Source: a bacterium (GTDB taxonomy: Bacteria > Krumholzibacteriota > Krumholzibacteriia > LZORAL124-64-63). From it: 64,000 nt of DNA. The DNA lies in NCBI GenBank assembly GCA_016712675.1, contig JADJQR010000001.1:3224001-3288000 (forward strand). The letters run 5' to 3'. The notes below the pieces were generated by a model that worked only from the letters and a program-made list of their open reading frames with translations, ran no database searches and was not told where the DNA came from. Positions 25,845-35,558 of the stretch are shown here, in pieces (position 1 is the first letter of the stretch; each line of letters begins with the position of its first letter). The translations under genes and the position numbers were made by a program.

Positions 25845-25918
25845 TGGTTGCCCGGGGAGGACTCGAACCCCATCGACTGATCCAGAGTCAGCTGTCCTGC
25901 CATTGGACGACCGGGCAA
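25845..25918 (-). tRNA. tRNA-Gln (CTG)
   Basis: A 74-nt cloverleaf with encoded CCA, acceptor TTGCCCG/CGGGCAA, D-arm CCAATGGCAGG, anticodon loop CTCTGGA (anticodon CTG) and T-arm GGTTCGAGTCC. It is the first gene of the operon. Confidence 0.93.
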
Positions 25919-25928
25919 TCGACGCGCC

Positions 25929-25957
25929 AATATACGGTCCGCCTTCCGCGAAGGCAA
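25929..25957 (-). promoter_or_regulatory. Promoter of the tRNA-Gln/tRNA-Glu operon
   Basis: On the minus strand TTGCCT and TATATT are separated by 17 bases, ending 10 bases before the tRNA-Gln 5' end. Confidence 0.65.
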
Positions 25958-26057
25958 GAAGGGGATGATACGCCGCAATCCGTATCCTGGTTCCCGGTCG
26001 GCCACGCGCGCGGCCCCCGAACTTGCGCCGGCGCAAGCGGATAAGGAACCCCGCCGC

Positions 26058-28122
26058 TCAGCGCCGCCCCCGCCCCGCGGCCCCGCCGCCCGGCCCGGCC
26101 TGGCGGTACCGCTCCAGCTCGCGGCTGACCAGCCGGTGCAGGGCCTCGGGCGATGTCAGGTCCTCCCTGCCGACGTGCCACGCGGTGGGCAGCACCACGA
26201 AGGGCTCGGTCTGGCGCCCGCCCAGCCCGCCGTGCGAGCTGGCCTGGTCCTCCATGACCACAATGCGCCCGCCGCCGCCGCGCCAGTCGGGCAGCCAGGC
26301 GCCGTTGACCACCAGGTCGCCCGTGTCGGGGTAGCCGACCAGGCGCGCCAGCTCGCCGGCCCATAGCTCGCGCCGCGCGTACGGAGCCAGCGGGTCGCGG
26401 CTGCCCGAGCGCTGGCCGGTCAGCAGGTTGCGGATGCCGTCGTCGCAGATGGCCATCGCGTCGCCGAAGCGGCGGCGCGCCGCCACGAAGCCGATGCCCG
26501 GGTGGCGGGCCAGGCTCTCGACCAGGCCCGGGTACAGTGCAATCACGTCCTCCAGGAACTGCGGGTCGCGGTTGCCGGTGAAGTAGATGTGCGCCAACGA
26601 GCCCGACACGCAGACCACCACGGGCGCGCCGCCCGCGCCGCCCGCCTCGTCCGCTTCGCCGGGCCGAGCGTGGGCCAGGCGCGACAGCGCGCTTCGGCTG
26701 CGCCGCGCCAGCCAGCCCAGCTGCCGCTCGTCGACTTCCTCCAGCCCCGCCAGCAACGACAGCGTGTAGCTCGTGTCCGGACTGAACGCGCGCCGCACGA
26801 CGGGACCGTCCGCGGCATCGCCGGCCAGCAGGCCTGCCAGCATCTCCTCCAGCGTCTGCCCGTAGAGCAGCCGGAACGGCACGCTGGGCGTCTGCCCGTG
26901 GTCCGACAGCAGCATGATGTCGTAGCGGATGGGCGCGCGGCGTCGCGCGCGCCGGCCCAGGATGCGCAGCTTGCGGTCGAAGGCCGACAGCGTCAGCTGC
27001 GCCTCGACCGTGTCGGGGCCCGAGTGGTGCGCCACCTCGTCATAGCCGACGAAGTTCGAGTAGATCACCGGCACCCCGCGCACCATGTCCTGCTTCAGCC
27101 AGAAGAACGACACCTCGCGCAGGAACGCGTTGGCCACCGCCCGCTGGGCCGCGCGCCGCGGCGTGTAGCGCAGCCGCGGCCGCACGCGGTCGAAGCGACC
27201 CGCCATCGCGAAGGCGAAGCCGGCCAGGAAGTCCCAGGCGGCCGCCAGCACGGCCTTGGTCAGGTCCGTGGGGCTCAGGAAGAAGAGGTTGAAGTCGGCG
27301 TTCTCCCCCAGGCGGCGCGGCGCCGAGCGCTCACCCAGCGCGCTGACCGCCATCAGCCGCTTGGCCGCCCCGCCGGACATGAACGTGTTGATGCAGCTGC
27401 CGCCCTCCAGCAGCGGCCGGTTGCCGACGGCCACCATGCGCTCCAGGCGCCGCAGGTCGTCCGGCTGGCTGACCACGCGCAAGCGCTGCTCGCGGCGGTC
27501 GTACCAACGGTAGCCCGGCACGTTGTCGCGGTCGCCGTAGAAGAAGCCGGCCTGCACCGCCGGCGTATTCGAGGGGATGCCGCAGTGCCACACGTTCAGC
27601 CTGTGCGTGCCGCGGGCCAGCATCGCCGAGACCGCCGGCATGCGGCCGCGCGCCAGGGGCGCGGCGCAGGCTGGCGCGCGACAGGCCGTCCACCTGCAGG
27701 ATCAGCAGCCCGCGCGCGGGCGGGCGCTCGCTACGCGGTCCGAAGCGGCGGCCGATTCGGTACAGCAGCGACTGGTAGAACGGGTAGGCCTCATCCACGC
27801 CCAGCCAGCCGGTCAGCGCGGCCGAGACGGCGGTGATGATGAACGAGCCCAGCAGCGCCTGGTCGAAGCCGTCGATCACCAGCGTCCACGAGCCCAGCGA
27901 ACTGGTCCACAGGATCAGGCCGTTGAAGAACAGCGTGGGCAGGCCCAGGGTCAGGCTGTTCAGGGGCAGGGTCAGCAGCAGCAGCAGCGGCCGCATCACC
28001 AGCAGCAGGAGCGACAACCAGAGCGGCAGCACCAGGACGCCCAGCCACCAGTGCGGATGGGAGCGATCCAGGGAGAAGCCGGGCAGCGCCAGCGCGGCCA
28101 GCAGCAGGGCCACTAGCGTCAC
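26058..28122 (-). CDS. Membrane-anchored alkaline-phosphatase-superfamily phosphodiesterase (one frameshift)
   Basis: About 687 aa if one frameshift is bridged. The N-terminal 110 residues are four membrane segments resembling the phage-holin-like module (LPLWLSLLLLVMRPLLLLLTLPLN, FNGLILWTSSLG). The enzyme domain begins LLILQVDGLS (first metal Asp) and has SNTPAVQAGFFYG (Thr nucleophile), YDEVAHHSGP (Asp/His ligands), LLSDHGQT and ASSHGGLGG, the metal ligands of type I nucleotide pyrophosphatase/phosphodiesterase relatives. The frame breaks in CCCC (27656-27659); removal of one C joins the halves. The GTG start used is the first in frame; the hydrophobic part may begin about 15 codons further upstream, next to the gltX end. 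It is last in the minus-strand operon. Confidence 0.78.
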
Positions 28123-28169
28123 GGCCCAGACCAGCAGGTAGCGCCCGAGGATGCCGGCTTCCTTCTTCG

Positions 28170-29675
28170 TGGCCCGCCTCCCAGCCCGTTGCCGCCCGCC
28201 GCAACCGCGCCAGCACGCGCGGCGCGCCCACCAGCTCCATCACCTCGAAGATGCCCGCGCTGCGCGACTGCCCGGTCAGCGCCACCCGGCAGGGGTGGAT
28301 CAGGTCGCCGGCCGGCACGCCCAGCTTGTCGGCCGTGGCGCGCACCACCTGCTCGAACGCGGCGGCCGCGTGCGCCTGACCGGCCGGCAGCGCCGCCTCC
28401 AGCTCCGTGGCCAGGGCCGCCAGCCGCTCGCGGGCCGCGGCCGGGGCCACGTGCTCGTCCCAGTCGGCCTGCTCGCGCGGGTAGTCCTCGCCGTAGAAGA
28501 AGCCCACGCGCTCGGGCAGGGTCACCAGGCTGCTGAACCGGTTGCCGAGGGTGGCCAGCACGCGCGCCAGGTACGCGTCCGCGCTGTCAGCACCCGCCAC
28601 CAGCCAGGCCGCGTCCCAGGCCCAGCCGCGCCCGGCGATGATCGGCCGCGCCAGCGCAGCCGCTGCTCCGGCGACAGCCGCTTGATGTGCTCGCCGTTGA
28701 TGTGCGCCAGCTTGTCGTAGTCGAAAGCCGCCGGCGCGCTGTTGATTTTCTTGAGGCTGAACTTTTGACCAGCGCCGCGGTCTCCAGCACCTCGTCGCCG
28801 CCGGCGCCGATCGACCAGCCCAGCAGCGCCAGGTAGTTGATCATCGCGTCGGGCAGGATCCCCTGGTCGCGGAACTCCTCGACGCTGGTGGCGCCGTGGC
28901 GCTTGCTCAGGCGCTTGCGGTCCGGGCCCAGGATCATCGGCAGGTGCCCGAACTTCGGCGGCGTCCAACCGAAGGCGTCGTAGATCAGGATCTGGAACGG
29001 CGTGTTGCTCACGTGGTCGTCGCCGCGCAGCACGTGCGTGATGCCCATCAGCTGGTCGTCCACCACGCAGGCGAACTGGTAGGTGGGGAAGCCGTCGGCC
29101 TTGACGATCACGCGGTCCACCAGCACCGCGTTCTGGAACTCGCGCTTGCCCACCACCAGGTCGTACCAGAAGGTGACGCCCTCGGCCGGCGTGTGCAGGC
29201 GCCAGGCGTGCGGCGTGCCCGCGGCGGCCAGCGTCGCGGACGCGTCCGCCGACAACGCGCGGCACTTGCCGTCGTAGCCCTCCCACTGCCCGCCCGCCTC
29301 GGTGACGGCCTTCTCGCGCGCCTCCAGGTCGGCGCCCGTGCAGAAGCAGCGGTAGGCCCTGCCCTGGTCGGCCAGCCGGCGCAGGTGGTCGCGGTAGGTG
29401 TCCAGCCGCTCGGACTGCAGGTACGGGCCGCAGGGGCCGCCCTTGCCGGGCCCCTCGTCCCACTCGAGGCCCAGCCACTCCATGCCCCGCAGGATGGCCG
29501 CGTAGGAGGCCTCGGTGCTGCGCTCCTGGTCGGTGTCCTCGATGCGCAGGATGAACGTGCCGCCCTGGCTGCGGGCGTACAGCCAGTTGAACAGGGCGGT
29601 GCGGGCCCCACCCACGTGCAGGTGGCCCGTGGGGCTGGGGGCGAAACGGACACGCGGCGCGGCAGGCGCATTCAT
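28170..29675 (-). CDS. gltX: Glutamyl-tRNA synthetase (two frameshifts)
   Basis: It charges tRNA-Glu (or, in organisms that also misacylate, tRNA-Gln) with glutamate. The class I signature is PSPTGHLHVGGART (HIGH-type) and the KMSKS-type loop is KRLSKRHG. RIEDTDQERS, LRGDDHVSNT and FGHLPMILGPD are the usual GltX blocks. The frame breaks twice: at AAAA near 28763-28766 (one A short, joining to KFSLKKINSAPAAFDYDKL) and at TGG near 28651 (one G short, joining to ADAYLARVL). An essential gene broken twice at homopolymers argues for sequence error. The start ATG is clear; the exact stop is not, because the third frame stays open, so the 3' limit is approximate at normal family length (about 500 aa). 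Confidence 0.88.
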
Positions 29676-29706
29676 GGCGTCGTGGTTCCTTGTCGTTCGG
29701 TGGTGC

Positions 29707-30765
29707 CTACGGCTGGCGGTGCGGGTTGGCGTTGAAGACCAGGCCGCCGGCCGGCTCGCCGCCCACCAGCGGATCCAGGAAGGCGGCCAGCCCCGCCAGG
29801 TCCTGACCGTACACGCTGCGCGCAGCCTGGTCGAGGGGGATTCCGGCCGCAGCCTGCCCCAGGAAGTCCCGCAGGGCGTGCATGCCACCCTCGTACTCCA
29901 CCAGCTGCCACGTCATCAGGAAGGCGTTGTAGCAGGCCTTGCGGAACCGCTCGCGGTCGCGCCCCTGGTCCGGGTCCAGCGGCGCCGCCAGGATGGCGTC
30001 GATCTCGGCCGGCCCCATCAGGACCGGTCCCTTCGCGCGGAATTCGGCCATGTAGTCGGCCAGGTGGATGCCGTCCTCACCCAGGTACTCGACCAGCCCC
30101 TGGTGCAGCCATAGCGGCAGCGGCTGGGGCAGGTTCTGCCGGAGGATCCAGTCGATGGCCAGCATGAAGGCGCCGTGGCCGTCCAGGTTGCGGGCCAGCA
30201 GGACGGCAAACGGCTCGATCACCGCGCGGTTGCCGTCCAGCTGATAGAGCCGCCACACGCCCTGTCCCGTCAACTCCAGGTAGTGCGCCGACGAGTTCGG
30301 GTTCTCGATGTGCAGCGTGTCGCGCGCGGCGAAGCCCACCAGATTCCACATCCGCGCGCGCGCCCACTCCAGCAACTCGACGCACGGCAGCATGTCGCAG
30401 TCGGCATAGCCGGGGTGGTGATGCAGGACCCAGGGCCCGCAGCGCTTGGTATCCGGCTCGATGACCAGCCCCTCACGCGGCAGCGGCTGGCGCGCCTGGC
30501 ACAGCGAGCCCGGGCCGACCGGCTGGCCGTCCGGCCCGGTCTCGGGCGTCCAGCCGCCCCAGTGGTACTCGTGCAGGTGGTCGGGAAAGCCCACCCTCCC
30601 GATCAGCGGCTCCGAGGCGCGCGGGTACGGCCCCTCAAACGTCAGCGGCGGCAACTGGCTGGCGTGCAGCTGGGCCGCGGCCGGCAGCGCGCCGGCCAGC
30701 CCGGCGGCAAGCCCTAGAACCAGCACGACGGCGGCCGGCACGCCTGGGCTACTTCTTCTGGCCAC
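29707..30765 (-). CDS. Secreted peptidase-MA-like protein without a visible HExxH
   Basis: A 352-aa protein with a signal peptide (AAVVLVLGLAAGLAGALPAAAQ). The GTG start overlaps the end of the TPR gene by 17 bases and has an AAGGA site, a coupled arrangement. The C-terminal half has LPLWLHQGLVEYLGEDG, the usual third block of gluzincin-like peptidases (P-x-WL-x-EG-x-A-x-Y), followed by AEIDAIL and WQLVEY. The preceding helix, where HExxH should lie, reads LDGHGAFMLAIDWIL, so the zinc site looks lost or strongly altered. It may be a non-catalytic relative. It sits between the TPR protein and gltX. Confidence 0.72.
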   Translation of the reverse strand: MARRSSPGVPAAVVLVLGLAAGLAGALPAAAQLHASQLPPLTFEGPYPRASEPLIGRVGFPDHLHEYHWGGWTPETGPDGQPVGPGSLCQARQPLPREGLVIEPDTKRCGPWVLHHHPGYADCDMLPCVELLEWARARMWNLVGFAARDTLHIENPNSSAHYLELTGQGVWRLYQLDGNRAVIEPFAVLLARNLDGHGAFMLAIDWILRQNLPQPLPLWLHQGLVEYLGEDGIHLADYMAEFRAKGPVLMGPAEIDAILAAPLDPDQGRDRERFRKACYNAFLMTWQLVEYEGGMHALRDFLGQAAAGIPLDQAARSVYGQDLAGLAAFLDPLVGGEPAGGLVFNANPHRQP

Positions 30766-32492
30766 GTTCGAAGTCCTTCGCTTTCTGGTACCAGGCGACC
30801 GCTTCCTTCTTGTTGCCCAGCTTGTCCAGGGTCATGCCGATGTTGTTCATCACCGCTGCGGACTTCTCGAGATCGAGCGCCGTCTCGAAACCCCTCGAGC
30901 GCCTGGTCGTACTTGCCCAGATAGAAGTACGACAGCCCCTGGTTGTTGTGGGCCCGGTATGTGGGCCCTTCCAGACTGATCAGGCCATCGAACGCGACCA
31001 CGGCCTCGTCGTACTTCTTCAGGTCCATGTAGGCCAGGGCCAGGTTGTACTGCGCCTTGACGTACTTTGGGTCGAGGGCCAGCGCCTGCAGGTAGGCCTC
31101 GACGGCCTTCTCCGCATTGCCGGCTTTCTGCGCCGCGCTGGCCAGCAGGAACGCGGTCTTGGCGTCCGGCTGCAGGAGCAGGGCCTGCTCGAACGGCTCG
31201 ACGGCCTCGGCGTGGCGGCCGCTGGCCTGCAGGCACTGCGCCAGCGCCATCCAGGCCTGCGGCATCTCGGGGCGCTCGCGCGTGACCGTGCGCAGCGGCG
31301 GGATCGCCGCCAGCCACTTCTCGCCGCGCATCAGGCTCACCGCATAGTTGTAGACCACCTCGGGCTTGGTGTCGGGGGTGACACCGGCGCGCAGCCATTC
31401 GGCGGCCTGGTCATCGTTGCCCAGCCGGATGTGGAGGTTGCCGATGGCCACGCGCAGATCCTCGAGCTTCTCGATCTCCCAGGCCCGACTGTAGGCGTCC
31501 AGCGCCTCCTGCAGGCGGTTCTCCTTCTCATGGACCTTGCCTGTGGCGATCCACGTTCCGGTCCACCCCGGGTGATCGGTCTGCGCCTGCACCGCGGCCG
31601 CGGTGGCCTCGTCGGCGCGCCCCAGCTTCAGGAAGACGTCGACCAGGCGTGGCAGCACGTCCGGACGCTCGGGCGTCAGCCGGTAGGCTTCCTGGTAGAG
31701 CGCCACGGCTTCGGCGTCCAGACCCGACTGCTCCAGCAGCTTGCCGTCGTCCACCAGCAGCCCCACACGGTGGTTCACCACCGCGGAGGCTTCGCGCCAG
31801 CCGTCCTCGGCCTCGGGCTGCTCCTTCTCCTTCAAGCCGTCCAGGAAGGCGCGCGCAGCCGGCGTCTGCTCGGCCAGCAGGTCGCGCACCGCCTGCTCGT
31901 CCGCCGCTTCGGTCTCCAGTTCGAACAGCGACTGCACGACGCGAAAGGTCTCGCCGACCGGCGGCTGAAGCTCCGCCAATCCCTCGCGGTAGGTGCGACG
32001 CGCATCGTCGGCCTGGCCGGCCTTGCGCTGGGCGCTGCCGATCAGCCGCCAGTAGTCGAGTCCGCCGAACTGGTCGAACCTCCGGTACTCGCCAAGTTCG
32101 GCCACGGCCATGTCGTGCATGTCCAGGCGCGAGAATACCAGGCCCAGGTTGCGGTGGTAGTCGCCGTTCGTCCGTTCGCACTGGACCGCGCGGATGAAGG
32201 CGTCGCGGGCCGCCGGATAGTCCTCCTTGCCGGCCAGCAGTACGCCCAGGTCGTTCCACGAGCGCCCGTCGGCAGGGTTCTTCACCAGCTTGGCGTTCAG
32301 CAGCGCGATCTTCTCTTCGGCCGACACCTGCTGGTCGTCGTAGTGGAACGACCGGGTGCCGTCGGCCAGGGTGTCGATACGGGCCGGGGCCTGCGCCGAG
32401 GCGGGCGGCGCGGCAACGCCCCACGCCGCCAGCAGGCTCAACGCGGCCAGCCGGCCAGCAATCGCGAGCGGAGGTCGCCGACGCAGGGTCAT
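30749..32492 (-). CDS. Secreted TPR-repeat protein (one frameshift near its end)
   Basis: About 580 aa after repair. The ATG has an AGAGGA site and a signal peptide (LAIAGRLAALSLLAAWGVAAPPASA). The rest is tetratricopeptide repeats, for example GRSWNDLGVLLAGKEDYPAA and AQYNLALAYMDLKKYDEAVV, forming a superhelical scaffold for protein contacts, probably in the periplasm. In the last part the frame breaks in AAACCCC (30888-30894). The neighbouring frame gives the natural end NIGMTLDKLGNKKEAVAWYQKA and a stop overlapping the next gene's start. It is first in the operon ending with gltX and the phosphodiesterase. Confidence 0.8.
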
Positions 32493-32723
32493 GGGATTCC
32501 TCTGGGCCGCGTCCGCGGCCGGTCCGGATCCACAAACGGGGGATCCGCGGTCCAAGAGTCCGTTTCCGGGGGTCCGCCGCATGATAAGGACCCTCCCGGG
32601 GGCTGTCCAGCTTCGGGCTCCTCTTACACCGGGCCGGGCCGGAGATTCCCGCCGCCGCCCGGGCCGCGGCCGCCGCGCGATCGGCGGCTTGACGCACCGC
32701 CGGTTTGCTGTTGCATTGGCGCC

Positions 32724-33538
32724 ATGATCCGCATCCGCATCCTGGGTGCCGGCGGCGCCGTGCCCACCCCACGCACACGCCGGCGGCCTACTGGGTGACG
32801 GTCGACGGGACCAGCCTGCTCATGGACCCGGGCCCCGGCGCGCTGGTGCGCCTGGTGCGCTGCGGCGACGCGCCCGGCGGCGTCGACGCCATCGAGACCG
32901 TCCTGCTGTCGCACCTGCACCCGGACCACAGCGGCGACCTGGTGGCTCTCCTGTTCGCCCTGCACTCGCCGCTGCCGGCCAGCGAAGCGCCCTTGCGCCT
33001 GTTCGGCCCGCCCGGGCTGGCCCGCCTGCTGGATCAGCTGCGGGGCATCTACGGATCATGGCTCCACCCGCGCAAGCGCCGGCTCGACGTGACCGAGGTG
33101 CGGCCGGGCGACGTCCTGCCCTTGGGCGAAGGCGGTGCCAGCGCCGCGCCGTTCGCCGTCTCGCACGCCCAGGACCGGCTGTCGGAGGTGGCCCTGGGCT
33201 GGCGGTTCCGCGATGCGGCGGGCCGCTCGCTGGTCTACTCCGGCGACACGGGCGACTGCCCAGGCTTGCGCGAAGCGGCACTTGGCTGCGACCTGTTGGT
33301 CCTGGAATGCTCGACCACCGACGAGTGGGACGTGCCCGGACACCTGAACCCGACGCAAGCGGGTGCCGTGTGCGCCGCGGCCTCGCCCGGCCGTGTCGTC
33401 CTGACGCACCAGTACCCCAATGCGGCGGCGCTGGACCTGTCGGCGCTGGTCGGACGGCAGTTCGCCGGGCCGGTGGAACAGGCCCGTGACGGCGATGTAT
33501 ACACGGTTTCGGCCACGCCGCGAAAGGAACCCGCATGA
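32724..33538 (+). CDS. MBL-fold metal-dependent hydrolase, RNase Z-like (one frameshift)
   Basis: About 271 aa after repair. The start MIRIRILGAGGAVPTP is typical of the RNase Z/arylsulfatase-like MBL group, which often begins with L-G-x-G-x-x-x-P. The frame breaks at about 32766-32774 (one base short) and resumes with HTPAAYWVTVDGTSLLMDPGPG. The metal motif is LLSHLHPDHSGDL (H-x-H-x-D-H), with SGDTGDC giving the bridging Asp block and VLTHQYP the final His. The closing ATGA overlaps the next gene, so the two are translated together. The substrate is unknown. Confidence 0.82.
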
Positions 33539-34440
33539 ACCCGCGTACCGCGCGCCGGCTGCCTCTGCTGGTAGCCGCCGTCATCGCCCTGTTCCTGGCC
33601 GGTCTGCTGGACGCTGCCCCGGGTGCCGCCCAATCGGCGAACAACCCGCCGCCGCCCCTGGCACCCAGGGGGCGACTGCCGCAGCTGAAGACCGGGACCG
33701 ACCCCCGCTTCGAGATGGTGCTCATCCACGGCCTGGGCGGGGCAGCCAGCGAATGGGACGGTCTGGTCCCCTACCTCATGGGCACCTTCAAGGTCGGCAA
33801 CTTCGAATTGGCGGGACATGGCAAGACGCAACCGGTGATGGACCCGACCGTGGAGTCGGAGGCCGAACGCCTGGGCCAGTTCCTGCGGACCAGCGGCCTG
33901 ACGTACCCGACGCTGGTCGGTCATGGCATGGGCGGCATGATCGCCCTGCAGTACACGCTGGACCACCCGAACGAAGTCCACCGCCTGATCCTCGTCGACA
34001 CGGCGCCGCGCCAACTGGCCGCAGCGGAGCAGAAGCTGGACGTGGGACGACAGCTGGTCGAGGACTACGACGGCTTCGTCGGAAGGCACTATGCGCTGAT
34101 GAGCCCGGACGACGAGATCGCGGAGCACATCCTGGACATGGCCCTGCGCACGCACGCGCCGACGTTCGTGTCCCTGCTGATGTCGAGCTTCGACTTCGAC
34201 CTGACCCCGCGGTTGTCGACGCTGTCGGCGCCCCTGCTGGTGATCGGCAGCGAGTTGATGTTTCCCGACCCGGAGCAGACGCAGCCGAGGCTATCCACCT
34301 ACGGCTTCGACCAGGCGCGCTCGCTGAGCTTCAAGCGGTTCGGGAAGACCGGGCACTACATCATGCTCGAGCAGCCGGTGATGCTGGCCAGCGTCCTGAT
34401 GGCCTTCGGCGTCACGGCCGGGTACCAGTTCGAGCCGTAG
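33535..34440 (+). CDS. Secreted alpha/beta-hydrolase-like protein lacking the nucleophile Ser
   Basis: A 301-aa protein with a signal peptide (LPLLVAAVIALFLAGLLDAAPG). The fold is clear: VLIHGLGGAASEWDGLVPYL (oxyanion loop), LVGHGMGGMIALQY (nucleophile elbow), LLVIGSELMFPDPEQ (acid region) and GHYIMLEQP (catalytic His). The elbow should read G-x-S-x-G but has Gly at residue 131 (GHGMGG, codon GGC). A single base change from AGC would explain it. Without Ser, Cys or Asp there, ordinary hydrolase activity is unlikely. It may be a binding protein, or the base call may be wrong. It is coupled to the MBL gene by a 4-base overlap. Confidence 0.82.
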   Translation: MNPRTARRLPLLVAAVIALFLAGLLDAAPGAAQSANNPPPPLAPRGRLPQLKTGTDPRFEMVLIHGLGGAASEWDGLVPYLMGTFKVGNFELAGHGKTQPVMDPTVESEAERLGQFLRTSGLTYPTLVGHGMGGMIALQYTLDHPNEVHRLILVDTAPRQLAAAEQKLDVGRQLVEDYDGFVGRHYALMSPDDEIAEHILDMALRTHAPTFVSLLMSSFDFDLTPRLSTLSAPLLVIGSELMFPDPEQTQPRLSTYGFDQARSLSFKRFGKTGHYIMLEQPVMLASVLMAFGVTAGYQFEP

Positions 34441-34459
34441 CGCGCGCCGGCCGGTTCGG

Positions 34460-35422
34460 TCAGGCGCCCAGCAGCGCCAGGTCGGCGTCGACCATCATGC
34501 GCACCAGTTCGGGGAAACTGACGGTCGGCTCCCAGCCCAGGACCCGCCTTGCCTTCGCGGCGTCGCCGCGCAGGTGGTCCACCTCGGCCGGGCGCAGGAA
34601 GCGCTCGTCCTGCCGCACGTACTGCTCCCAGTCCAGGCCGGCGTGCGCGAACGCGATCTCGACGAATTCCCGCACCGAATGGTTCTCGCCCGTGGCGACG
34701 ACGAAATCGTCGGGCTCTTCCTGCTGCATCATCTGCCACATGGCACGCACGTAGTCGCCGGCGTAGCCCCAGTCGCGCTGCGCGTCGAGGTTGCCCAGCA
34801 GCAGCTCCGTGGCGCGGCCGGCCCGGATGGCGGCTACGCCGTGCGAGATCTTGCGCGTGACGAACTCGAGGCCGCGGCGCGGACTCTCGTGGTTGAAGAG
34901 GATGCCCGAGACGGCGAACAGGCCGTAGCTCTCGCGGTAGTTGACGGTGATGTGGTGGCCGTAGGTCTTGGCCACGGCGTACGGACTGCGGGGGTGGAAC
35001 GGCGTCAGCTCGTTCTGGGGCACCTCGCGCACCTTGCCGAACATCTCGCTGCTGCTGGCCTGGTAGAAGCGGGCCTTCGGCGCCACCTGCCGCAGGGCTT
35101 CCAGCAGCCGCGAGACGCCCAGCCCGGTGAACTGGCCGGTCAGGGTCGGCTGGGCCCAGCTGGTGGGCACGAAGGACTGGGCCGCCAGGTTGTAGATCTC
35201 GTCCGGGGCGGCCGCCTCCATGGCCTTGGTCAGCGAGGCCTGGTCCAGCAGGTCGGCCTGCAGGAACGAGATGCGGTCCTTGATATGGTCGATGCGTTGG
35301 GAGGTCTCCGTGCTGGAGCGGCGGACCATCCCCCAGACCTCGTAGCCCTGCGCCAGCAGTAGTTCCGCCAGATACGACCCGTCCTGTCCGGTGATCCCGG
35401 TGATCAGCGCTCTCTTGGCCAT
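34460..35422 (-). CDS. gmd: GDP-mannose 4,6-dehydratase
   Basis: A 320-aa enzyme converting GDP-mannose to GDP-4-keto-6-deoxymannose, the entry to GDP-fucose and related surface sugars. The NAD(P)-binding motif is [10 protein letters not shown] near the N-terminus; [15 protein letters not shown] and ASSSEMFG (catalytic Ser/Glu) and YAVAKTYGH (Y-x-x-x-K) match the family, as does [16 protein letters not shown]. The ATG starts at MAKRALITG. It is alone here, convergent with the hydrolase gene and divergent from the ammonia-lyase gene; no fcl homologue is seen next to it. Confidence 0.92.
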   Translation of the reverse strand: MAKRALITGITGQDGSYLAELLLAQGYEVWGMVRRSSTETSQRIDHIKDRISFLQADLLDQASLTKAMEAAAPDEIYNLAAQSFVPTSWAQPTLTGQFTGLGVSRLLEALRQVAPKARFYQASSSEMFGKVREVPQNELTPFHPRSPYAVAKTYGHHITVNYRESYGLFAVSGILFNHESPRRGLEFVTRKISHGVAAIRAGRATELLLGNLDAQRDWGYAGDYVRAMWQMMQQEEPDDFVVATGENHSVREFVEIAFAHAGLDWEQYVRQDERFLRPAEVDHLRGDAAKARRVLGWEPTVSFPELVRMMVDADLALLGA

Positions 35423-35558
35423 GGTTTCTCCAGCTCCGCGGGCCTAGGGGGACCATTCGACTCCCCATCTTACACCGCCGGTAGCGGCTGGACAAGTTCG
35501 CCGGACGGCTCCACCTTGGAGGGGACAAACCGACCCGTTCCCACCCGGAGGGACTCCC

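Noticed and set aside
30810-32798. Long open frame antisense to the TPR gene
   Set aside because: It is a mirror of the GC-rich coding strand: no ribosome site, no recognisable domain, and a Gln/Arg/His-rich composition.
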